Shown here in pieces: positions 51,306 to 58,433 of a stretch of DNA of 64,000 bases. The notes under the pieces are model-generated. The model was given only the letters and a program-made list of their open reading frames with translations, did no database searches and was not told where the DNA came from. The translations under genes and the position numbers were made by a program. Within the stretch, counting starts at the first letter, position 1, and each line of letters opens with the position of its first letter. Source of the DNA: CAVQRC01 sp963715045. GTDB lineage: Bacteria > Planctomycetota > Planctomycetia > Pirellulales > Lacipirellulaceae. The stretch spans positions 1 to 64,000 of the forward strand of contig CAVQRC010000043.1 in the NCBI GenBank assembly GCA_963715045.1, read 5' to 3'.

Positions 51306-52010
51306 TCAACCCGACCTCGCATCTGGTCCATTCTCGCAGTTAACGACACCGAACCGCGCCCACGTGGCAGGTATTGGAGCTTCGATCTCGAGCTTCGTCT
51401 TTTGCACCGGATGCTGCAGCCCGAGTCGCCGGGCATGCAGGCCGATTCCGGCTGAGAATTTTCGCCGACTGCCATACTTCGTGTCGCCGAGAATCGGTAA
51501 TCCGACATGGCTGAGCTGAACGCGGATCTGGTGCTTTCTTCCGGTATCCAGTGTGACCTCGAGCAGCGTCAGCGATTTGAAGGATCGTACCGCGCGGTAG
51601 CTTAATCGGGCGTACTGGGCGCCCTCACTGTTCCGCCGCGTGACGTGGACTTTGCGGTGCCGCTCATCTTTGAGGAGATAGTGCTCAAGAGTCGCCTCAG
51701 GTGGATCAACGACTCCCTCGACCAACGCCAGATAGGTCTTATCGACTTCCCGCCCGCGAAAGGCGGCGTTCAACCTGGCGGCGGCTTTCGAGGTGCGGGC
51801 CAGCAACACCACGCCTGTGACGGGCGCGTCGAGGCGACTGACGATTCCCAGGTAGACTTTTCCCGGTTTATCATACTTTCGCTTCAAGTACGCTTTCGCA
51901 ACGTCCAGCAGTGTGGCCGTTCCCTCCTTCGCGCCCATCGTCACCAACCCCGCAGGTTTTGAGACGGCCAGCAAGTGATTGTCTTCCAAGAGGACTTCTA
52001 GCGACCGCAT
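51306..52010 (-). CDS. RluA family pseudouridine synthase
   Basis: A 234-residue RNA pseudouridine synthase. The catalytic Asp sits in SRLDAPVTGVVLLA (the family's HRLDxxTSG site). Other family pieces are AVSKPAGLVTM, KTYLALVEG and GRKHQIRVQLSHVGLPILGDTKYG. There is no S4 domain at the N-terminus, so it is a short RluA/RluC-type member. Whether it acts on rRNA or tRNA is not determined. It diverges from maf. Confidence 0.92.
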   Translation of the reverse strand: MRSLEVLLEDNHLLAVSKPAGLVTMGAKEGTATLLDVAKAYLKRKYDKPGKVYLGIVSRLDAPVTGVVLLARTSKAAARLNAAFRGREVDKTYLALVEGVVDPPEATLEHYLLKDERHRKVHVTRRNSEGAQYARLSYRAVRSFKSLTLLEVTLDTGRKHQIRVQLSHVGLPILGDTKYGSRRKFSAGIGLHARRLGLQHPVQKTKLEIEAPIPATWARFGVVNCENGPDARSG

Positions 52011-52148
52011 GCCACTCGAACCAGCCAGGTTGGATAGAACTGCAGAATTACAAACGAAAGCCAGAATCCGTCACTCCCGTCGCAAGTGGCGAGAATTACT
52101 GATTCTCGCGTTTCACTCATTCCCCTGGCAATCCGAAATCGATTGATC

Positions 52149-52763
52149 ATGAACCTGATCCTCGCCAGCGGTTCGCCCCGTCGCCGCGAACTGCTTACCG
52201 AAGCCGGCTATCGGTTCCGCGTCATCGAACCCGACCCGCAAGTTGAGTGTGGTGTATGCAGCGGATCCGGCCCGGAGAAGTTGGTGGTCGAGCTCGCGCT
52301 ACGCAAGGCCCATGATGTGGTCCGGCAGCTGGATCTCAGCCAGGACTCGATCGTGCTGTCGGCCGACACGGTCGCCGAATGCGACGGACAGATTCTGGGA
52401 AAGCCGAGCGACTCGGAGCATGCCAGGGCGATGCTGGTTCGTCTTGCGGGACGTGAGCATCGTGTTTTTTCCGGAGTCTGTGTTTGGCGGATCGGCCGTT
52501 CTTCCGCGACACCGCCTGACCTCCGCGTGGCGGCCACCACGCTTCGGATGGATCCTTTGGACGATCTGGCGATCGATCACTACGTCGCTTCAGATATGTG
52601 GCAGGGGAAGGCGGGCGGCTTCGGCTACCAGGATCGACTGGGGTGGGTCCACATCGTCAGCGGCAGCCCAAGCAACGTGGTCGGTTTGCCGATGGAAATT
52701 GTCTCGAGCATGCTTGCCGAGGCTGGAGTAAAGGCTTCAGTTCTTCCGCCGCTTGGTGGGTAG
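52149..52763 (+). CDS. maf: Maf family nucleotide pyrophosphatase
   Basis: A 204-residue Maf protein, which hydrolyses non-canonical or modified nucleoside triphosphates. It begins MNLILASGSPRRRELL, the family signature. The catalytic acidic segment SADTVAECDGQILGKP (about 74-89) and KAGGFGYQD (about 156-164, normally KAGAYGIQ) are present. ATG 52149 is chosen because it starts the signature; an upstream start would add 21 unrelated residues. It is followed closely by the SDR gene. Confidence 0.92.
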   Translation: MNLILASGSPRRRELLTEAGYRFRVIEPDPQVECGVCSGSGPEKLVVELALRKAHDVVRQLDLSQDSIVLSADTVAECDGQILGKPSDSEHARAMLVRLAGREHRVFSGVCVWRIGRSSATPPDLRVAATTLRMDPLDDLAIDHYVASDMWQGKAGGFGYQDRLGWVHIVSGSPSNVVGLPMEIVSSMLAEAGVKASVLPPLGG

Positions 52764-52773
52764 GCATCTTCTA

Positions 52774-53526
52774 ATGACCGAACGGCCCCCCGCGCCAATT
52801 CTGATCATCGGAGCGACGTCCGCGATCGCGGTCGCCACCGCCAGGCAACTCGCCGCCCGCGGCCATCCGCTGATTCTTGCCGCGCGGAATCAGGCTGCGC
52901 TTCGCGAGATGGCCGCCGAATTGAAGGAGCGATTTGGAGTCGAACCCATATGCCACGGCTTCGATGCCCTCGATTTCGACTCGCACCCGAAGTTCGTAGA
53001 AGCCGCCTGGACGGAGTCGCTGGAGGGGGCCATTGTTTGCCACGGCGTTCTTCCGAACCAGAAACAGGCGGAGCAGGACTTTGCAGTCGTCCGTCGGACA
53101 TTCGAAGTCAACCTGCTGTCGGTGATCTCGCTAGTCGAACCGCTGGCGGCCCGCATGGAACAGCGGCAGCGAGGGTGGATTGCCGTAGTCTCGTCGGTTG
53201 CCGGTGATCGCGGGCGACAGAGCAACTACATCTACGGTGCGTCAAAGGCAGGCCTCTCGGCCTATCTGGAGGGCGTTCGCAATCGGCTCCACTCCAGCGG
53301 CGTGCAAGTCCTGACCGTGAAGCCAGGATTCGTCTACTCGCCGATGACCGCCGCGAAGCTCGATCCCCGCTCTCCTCTGGTTGCTACGCCCGAGAAAGTC
53401 GCCCGCGACATGATCCGGGCGATCGACCGGCGTCGCAATGTGATCTACACTCCCTGGTACTGGCGGCTCATTTTGCTGGTATTCAAAGTCCTGCCGGAGC
53501 CAATTTTCAAGCGGCTTAAGTTTTGA
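52774..53526 (+). CDS. Short-chain dehydrogenase/reductase
   Basis: A 250-residue SDR. The nucleotide-binding loop is GATSAIA (13-19), a variant of TGxxxGIG. The active site has VVSSVAGDRG (Ser) and YGASK (Tyr and Lys). After the fold it has NVIYTPWYWRLILLVFKVLPEPIFKRL, a hydrophobic C-terminal end that may touch the membrane. This tail and the GATSAIA loop resemble DprE2-type sugar-lipid reductases, but the substrate is not certain. It starts 10 bp after the maf stop. Confidence 0.88.
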   Translation: MTERPPAPILIIGATSAIAVATARQLAARGHPLILAARNQAALREMAAELKERFGVEPICHGFDALDFDSHPKFVEAAWTESLEGAIVCHGVLPNQKQAEQDFAVVRRTFEVNLLSVISLVEPLAARMEQRQRGWIAVVSSVAGDRGRQSNYIYGASKAGLSAYLEGVRNRLHSSGVQVLTVKPGFVYSPMTAAKLDPRSPLVATPEKVARDMIRAIDRRRNVIYTPWYWRLILLVFKVLPEPIFKRLKF

Positions 53527-53693
53527 GACAGTGCTCGGGAGCATCCGCTGGCTTGCACTCTCCTGGTTGGTTCGAGATGATCCCGGGTGCCCTATTGGGC
53601 TTCGAGGACTGGCTCGACCGAGACGATTCGCTAAGGACTCTTCCTCTAATATCCCCGTCCCCAGGCCCTCATTGACGAAGCATTGCTTCACGA

Positions 53694-54989
53694 ATGCAAA
53701 TGAAACGCATGTCTGCCGCCAGTCTCGCACCCCTTTTGAGCCAGGCTATTCGAACGGCTGCCCTAGCCGCTGCAACGCTCATCACCGCAGCTTCGCCTTT
53801 GCTGTCGGCAGGTTCGACGCCCCCTGGCATCGTTGACACAAAGCCCGCCGACGGCCGATACGTCGAGACCAACCAGGGATTCATGGTGCCCTACACAGAG
53901 ACGATCCCAGGGACCGAAATCCAGTTCGAGATGATTCCGATTCCAGCGGGAAAGCTGGTTCTTCGTGGTCCCGCCGATGAGGGGCAATCGGACACCGTCG
54001 CGTCCGTGAACATTGAACCCCTGTGGATTGCCAAGCATGAGGTGACGTGGGCCCAATACCAGGCGTACATGGCGATGTATGACGTCTTCAAGCGGATCGG
54101 TGCGCTGCAGGCGAAGGTAGACTCCGGCGGCGAGGCGACTGTGGAGTTGCTCCGAGAGCGTCCCGCCCTGCGTCAATTGCTCGAAGTCACAGAAACGGAT
54201 GACTCGCAGCCGGATGCGGTTACGACTCCAACGCCGCTCTACGAGCCAAGCTTCACTTACGATGTCGGTGACGGTCCGAACCAGCCTGCTGTGACGATGA
54301 CGCAGTTCGCTGCCCGGCAATTCACGAAATGGCTCAGCGGATTAACGGGCCGCGAGTTTCGCTTGCCGTCTGCCGCCGAGTGGGAGTACGCGGCCCGAGC
54401 CGGTGCAAACACGACGTACGCTTTTGGGGGCGACGTCGACCTGCTGACCAGGTATGCGTGGTTTGCCGAAAACTCAGCCGACGAAACCCACGAGGTCGGT
54501 CAGAAGGCCCCCAACAGTTGGGGCCTTCACGACGTGCATGGGAACGTCGCTGAATGGGTACTCGACGAATACCACGCCCATCCGGCGGCGATCCTGGCCA
54601 CACGCGGCGAGCCTCTGGAGGGGTATCAGGCAGTGATCTGGCCGAGCGAAGAAGGGGGGCGGGCGTTGCGAGGAGGCTCGTGGCAGAGCGAGGCCGAAGA
54701 GTGCCTCTTGGCCGCTGGGTTTCCCTCGGAAGATTACGAGTGGAAAGAACAAGACCCGAACCTCCCCAAGAGCCCCTGGTGGTATACCGAAGATCCCTCT
54801 ACGGCAGTGGGCTTTCGCATCGTCCGAGTCCTCGCACCGATGACGCCCGAGTTCCGCCGCAAGGCCTGGGAGGCCGATGTCGAAGACATCCAACTCGACG
54901 TCACCGATCGACTCGAAGAAGGGCGTGGGGCCAACTACCCCCCGACCCCGCTGCTGCCTAGGGCCATTGCAGAGCTGCCCGAGGACTAG
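53694..54989 (+). CDS. Formylglycine-generating-enzyme-fold (SUMF1/EgtB/PvdO family) secreted protein
   Basis: A 431-residue protein with a signal peptide (AALAAATLITAASPLLSAG) and a SUMF1-type domain. Markers are FEMIPIPAGKLVLRG, EVTWAQYQAYM, REFRLPSAAEWEYAARAG, GLHDVHGNVAEWVLDEY and RALRGGSW. In true formylglycine-generating enzymes, cysteines follow GGSW; here it reads GGSWQSEAEECLLAAGF, with one Cys shifted, so enzyme activity is doubtful. No sulfatase is nearby. Three closely spaced ATG codons (53694, 53700, 53709) make the exact start uncertain. Confidence 0.87.
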   Translation: MQMKRMSAASLAPLLSQAIRTAALAAATLITAASPLLSAGSTPPGIVDTKPADGRYVETNQGFMVPYTETIPGTEIQFEMIPIPAGKLVLRGPADEGQSDTVASVNIEPLWIAKHEVTWAQYQAYMAMYDVFKRIGALQAKVDSGGEATVELLRERPALRQLLEVTETDDSQPDAVTTPTPLYEPSFTYDVGDGPNQPAVTMTQFAARQFTKWLSGLTGREFRLPSAAEWEYAARAGANTTYAFGGDVDLLTRYAWFAENSADETHEVGQKAPNSWGLHDVHGNVAEWVLDEYHAHPAAILATRGEPLEGYQAVIWPSEEGGRALRGGSWQSEAEECLLAAGFPSEDYEWKEQDPNLPKSPWWYTEDPSTAVGFRIVRVLAPMTPEFRRKAWEADVEDIQLDVTDRLEEGRGANYPPTPLLPRAIAELPED

Positions 54990-55049
54990 GCTGGAGGCTG
55001 GAGGCAGGGGGCTGCCGGCGGGATTTCCGGAAAATTCTTCCCCGATTGC

Positions 55050-55078
55050 TTGACCTGCCCCGGTCGCTGCAATAGGGT
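55050..55078 (+). promoter_or_regulatory. Putative promoter of the cyclophilin transcript
   Basis: TTGACC (55050-55055), 17 bp, TAGGGT (55073-55078). The -35 matches five of six; the -10 is weak. If used, the mRNA leader would be about 385 nt. Confidence 0.4.
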
Positions 55079-55117
55079 GGTTTCATCAGGCCGCCGAGAG
55101 TAGGCGGGGATCCAATT

Positions 55118-55337
55118 CTAGTGATGCGAGCCTTGTAGCTTGTGAGCACTGTTCTGTACGCCTAGGACATAACCGGAATCTCCGGTTGGAAGTGTTTCTA
55201 GACCTAGGCCCTCAAGTGAATTTCTCACTTGGTGTGCGTTTGTCCCTCGGTAACTCCTGACCCGAGTTTCCGGCTGACTACCCAAACGCTTTTCAAGTGA
55301 GGGGACCTCGACTTTCGTTTCCTGCAATCAGGAAACG
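55118..55337 (+). ncRNA. Candidate structured leader RNA or small RNA
   Basis: The plus strand folds into a series of strong elements. AGTG...CACT with inner CGAGC/GCTTG lies near 55119-55150. GCCTAGG (55160-55166) pairs with CCTAGGC (55203-55209), enclosing the hairpin AACCGGA-ATC-TCCGGTT. TCACTTG and GCGTTTG pair with CAAACGC and CAAGTGA as a two-step stem (55225-55300). A last hairpin, CGTTTCCTG-CAAT-CAGGAAACG, lies at 55316-55337. TCACTT can pair instead with an AAGTGA just upstream, so two folds exclude each other. No known riboswitch or ncRNA class was recognised. Confidence 0.5.
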
Positions 55338-55469
55338 CGTCAGTCGTCCCAGATTCGCGGGCCTGCGTCGGATCGTGCGTTTCCCGGCTGTTGCTGTTGT
55401 CCATGGTGTTTCTCGCCCCGCCTTGTTCGGCTCGTGGACACGAAACGAAGTACAGCAGTCTGGAGAACC

Positions 55470-56156
55470 ATGATGAAGCACATTACCCCATTCGCAGTCT
55501 TTTTCTCACTTGCGTTGACCGCCACGGTCAACGGTCAGACGGTTGTCCGCATGAGCACCAGTTTGGGTGACGTGGACATCCGGCTATTCGAATCGGAATC
55601 GCCGATCAATACCCAGAACTTCTTGAATTACGTGCTCTCGGGCCGATACAACAACACGGTCCTGCACCGTGCCGATCCCGGCTTTGTCCTCCAAGGAGGC
55701 AGCTTTACCTGGGATGGTTCGGCAGTCCCGCTGCCGGCTCCCGGTTCGCCGGGCGGGTTCGGAAATGTCGACACGGATCCACCGGTCGTAAGCGAGGCGG
55801 ACACCAACGGCCTCTCGAATGTCCGCGGCACGATTGCCTTTGCCCTCTCAGGTGGAAACCCGAACTCCGCGACGAGCGGATTCTTTTTCAACGTCAGCGA
55901 CAATGCGGCCCTCGACAGCCAGGGGTTCACTGTCTTCGGCGAAGTAATCGGTGACGGCATGACGATTGTGGACAACATCATGGGCCAGCCCACGGTCAAT
56001 CGGGAGGACGCATGGGGAAGCTTCGTTTTCGCAAACATTCCGACCACGAACGGTACAGATGCAGTGATGGTCCTTTCAGTCCCGGAACCTGCATCATTCC
56101 TGATTGCGAGCTTATTGGCTGCCGCCGCGGTCGCCCTGCCACGCCGCCGTTGCTGA
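55470..56156 (+). CDS. Cyclophilin-type peptidyl-prolyl isomerase with PEP-CTERM tail
   Basis: A 228-residue exported protein. The signal peptide (PFAVFFSLALTATVNGQ) precedes a cyclophilin domain. The active-site Arg is in LHRADPGFVLQGGS (usual FHRVIxGFMIQGG), and GTIAFALSGGNPNSATSGFFFNV (usual NSATSQFFINV) follows. The C-terminus is a PEP-CTERM signal: VPEPAS, a hydrophobic helix (FLIASLLAAAAVAL) and PRRR. So it should be sorted to the surface by an exosortase. GGAG lies 4-7 bases before two consecutive ATGs (55470, 55473). A terminator follows. Confidence 0.92.
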   Translation: MMKHITPFAVFFSLALTATVNGQTVVRMSTSLGDVDIRLFESESPINTQNFLNYVLSGRYNNTVLHRADPGFVLQGGSFTWDGSAVPLPAPGSPGGFGNVDTDPPVVSEADTNGLSNVRGTIAFALSGGNPNSATSGFFFNVSDNAALDSQGFTVFGEVIGDGMTIVDNIMGQPTVNREDAWGSFVFANIPTTNGTDAVMVLSVPEPASFLIASLLAAAAVALPRRRC

Positions 56157-56198
56157 GCCGCGGCGACGTCGCTCGTCAAACGAAACACCAGTCTTGTT

Positions 56199-56238
56199 CC
56201 CCGCCGGGTTTGGCGACTCGGCGGGGATTTCCTTTTTT
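56199..56238 (+). terminator. Rho-independent terminator of the cyclophilin gene
   Basis: The 8-bp stem CCCCGCCG / CGGCGGGG has a 12-nt loop, followed by ATTTCC and six T. Confidence 0.75.
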
Positions 56239-56323
56239 GCAGCAGGCATTTCCGGACGATGCGAATCGATCACGGCTTGTTTGGGCCCGCAACATCCGAA
56301 AACACCACTGGCCCGCTGCTTCG

Positions 56324-56758
56324 TCAGCGAAGCGGTGAGTAGTCGGTCGGGACGAGAAACGTCGATTCGACCTGGGTCACGATCTTCCCACCCGCGCTTT
56401 CTTTCGACGCTGCCCATACCTGCTGCCACTCGGGATCGGCCATGAACGCTTTCCAGGATGCCTCGCGGGCTTCGAGACTGGGATAAGCGAGGATGTAGAT
56501 CAGCGTATTGTCCTGATCGATGGGCGTCCAATAACCGATTAGCTGCATTCCATGTTTGACGAACAGGTAATTCGTGTGATCGCGAAACCGCGCGTGAAGG
56601 TTGGGTAGTTTTCCCTCCGCGGTCGTATACACGCGCTGCTCGAAGACGTGGGCGCTCAGCTTTGGCTCAGCGTCGGGAGAGGCTTGCTGAGCGGCCGAAA
56701 CTGCCGCTGCAAGAGTGATCATTGCGGCGATGGATAGGGCTGACTGGTGGCGTGTCAT
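56324..56758 (-). CDS. NIPSNAP family exported protein
   Basis: A 144-residue protein with a signal peptide (LSIAAMITLAAAVSAA) and one NIPSNAP domain, a ferredoxin-like alpha/beta-barrel fold. Characteristic pieces are FEQRVYTTAEGKLPNLHARFRDH, GYWTPIDQDNTLIYILAYPS and REASWKAFMADPEW. Its function in bacteria is unclear. ATG 56758 with GGAGA upstream is the start; a longer frame to 56920 is not protein-like. Confidence 0.88.
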   Translation of the reverse strand: MTRHQSALSIAAMITLAAAVSAAQQASPDAEPKLSAHVFEQRVYTTAEGKLPNLHARFRDHTNYLFVKHGMQLIGYWTPIDQDNTLIYILAYPSLEAREASWKAFMADPEWQQVWAASKESAGGKIVTQVESTFLVPTDYSPLR

Positions 56759-57020
56759 TTCTTGTCTCCAACCGAGTGGTGCTGACTTTCCGCAGGGACG
56801 CCCATCATCGACGATGGAACGCCAAATGCAAGCTGCCAAGCAGGTCAACGAGACTTCTTCCGGCGATCCTAGTGCTCGAAATGAATCCGGTCTCCCTCTG
56901 CGACGAGACCCGCATCCCACCTATTTACTCCGGCCAACAAGTCGATCACGCTGACCGAAAACTAACGAGCGTGATTGCAATCCGGGGTGATTCGATCGCG
57001 GGTCCTACATCGAGGCAGTG

Positions 57021-58394
57021 ATGAGTAATGTAATGCGATTCGGCGCTACAGGTAACGGAACGGCAGACGACACCCAGGCGATTCGGCATGCGGTCGAGGC
57101 CGGCGACGGAATGCTGCACTTCCCGCCGGGAGTCTATCGTATCGCGCAGTCGATCGAGCTCCCTCTCGGGGATGTCGGGCCGCTGGCCATCAGCGGCGCC
57201 GGCGGCACGGCCCGGGTCGTGATGGCGGGCCCCGGGCCGGCGTTTCGGTTGGTTGGCACACATCGTGGCTCGGGCGATCCGCAGTCGGTGACACGCAGCG
57301 TATTCGAGAAGCAACGGTTGCCGACGATTCGGGACATCGAAGTCGTAGGAGACCACCCCGATGCCGACGGCGTGGAACTTGTGGAGACGATGCAGGCGAT
57401 CATCGACGGCGTCCGAATCAACCGCTGCCGGCACGGCATCCACCTCGTCCGCCGCAACCGCAATGTGGTGATTTCGAACTGCCACGCATACCACAATCGC
57501 GGAGTCGGCGTCTTTCTGGATCAGGTCAATCTGCATCAGATCAACATCGTGGCGTGTCACATCAGCTACAACCGGCTGGGAGGGATCCGCATCGACGCTT
57601 CCGAGGTTCGCAACCTGCAGATTACGGGGAATGACATCGAGTACAACAATCACGCGAAGCACGGGACCGAGCCGGAGCCAACGGCCGAGATCCACATCGA
57701 CGTCACGAAAGCCGGTGCCAGCGTCAACGAGGTAACGATTGCCTCGAACACGATTCAGGCAACGACTTCGCCGGGCGGTGCGAACATCCGTATCGTCGAC
57801 GACGGCCAGGAGGCTGAACGTCCACCGGGGCTGTTTGCGATCACGGGAAATGTCATCGGCAGTCAGGAGAATAATGTGCACTTGAGGGGCTGTTATGGCT
57901 TCGCAATCACGGGAAACTGCATCTACTCTTGTTCGCAGCGGAATCTGGTGATTGAGAACTCCCGTCAGATTGTCGTCAGCGGCAATACGTTTCGCCGGCA
58001 TACGCCCAACATGGCGACTGGCATACGGGTCGAGGGCTCGAGCGAGATCACGATCAACGGCTGCACGATCCTTGACGAACATCCGGCAGGTCAGGAGACG
58101 GGGGCCTCGCTGTTGGAGTTGAGAGACTGCGAAAGGGTGAGCGTTTCGGGCTGCCAGTTTACTGGCGGGGTACCAGCCGGCGTCGACGCTCGGGATTGCC
58201 ACGGCACGAGCATTACCGCGTGCACGATTCACGACCCTCGCGGCGACATAAAGAGCGTTCACGCGATCCGCTTCGAAGGTCGCTGCGAGAAAAACCTCGT
58301 GGCCCTGAACACGATCGGGCCAACGATCGGCGAGCCACTGTCGATCGGAGTCGAGGCCCAAGTGGTCCTGAAAGATAATCTGCTCCCCCCATAG
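57021..58394 (+). CDS. Right-handed parallel beta-helix protein
   Basis: A 457-residue protein. It begins with the pectate-lyase-superfamily opening FGATGNGTADDTQAIRHAVEAGDGMLHFPPGVYRI, followed by many PbH1-type repeats (VVISNCHAYHN, ITGNDIEYNN, ITGNCIYSC, VVSGNTFRR, TINGCTIL). No signal peptide is seen, which is unusual for a polysaccharide lyase. No catalytic Asp/Arg cluster can be assigned. A GTG three bases before ATG 57021 is an alternative start. It converges with rlmKL. Confidence 0.88.
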   Translation: MSNVMRFGATGNGTADDTQAIRHAVEAGDGMLHFPPGVYRIAQSIELPLGDVGPLAISGAGGTARVVMAGPGPAFRLVGTHRGSGDPQSVTRSVFEKQRLPTIRDIEVVGDHPDADGVELVETMQAIIDGVRINRCRHGIHLVRRNRNVVISNCHAYHNRGVGVFLDQVNLHQINIVACHISYNRLGGIRIDASEVRNLQITGNDIEYNNHAKHGTEPEPTAEIHIDVTKAGASVNEVTIASNTIQATTSPGGANIRIVDDGQEAERPPGLFAITGNVIGSQENNVHLRGCYGFAITGNCIYSCSQRNLVIENSRQIVVSGNTFRRHTPNMATGIRVEGSSEITINGCTILDEHPAGQETGASLLELRDCERVSVSGCQFTGGVPAGVDARDCHGTSITACTIHDPRGDIKSVHAIRFEGRCEKNLVALNTIGPTIGEPLSIGVEAQVVLKDNLLPP

Positions 58395-58433
58395 GGGCCG
58401 GCTCAACAAGGCAAACCGCGAGCGGTGCCAGTG

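Larger units (their letters stand above)
54990..55469 (+). other. Long intergenic region with structured leader
   Basis: 480 bp without a gene. It begins with G-rich short repeats (GGCTGGAGGCTGGAGGC). It then holds a candidate promoter and a run of stem-loops, listed separately, up to the cyclophilin gene. Confidence 0.7.

Noticed and set aside
55118..55337. Structured region as 6S RNA, tmRNA, SRP RNA, RNase P RNA or a known riboswitch
   Set aside because: None of the hallmark conserved sequences of these classes could be found by eye. It is kept only as an unclassified candidate.
56946..58409. 487-codon open frame on the minus strand opposite the beta-helix gene
   Set aside because: The plus-strand product has clear beta-helix repeats. 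The minus-strand frame has no recognisable features.
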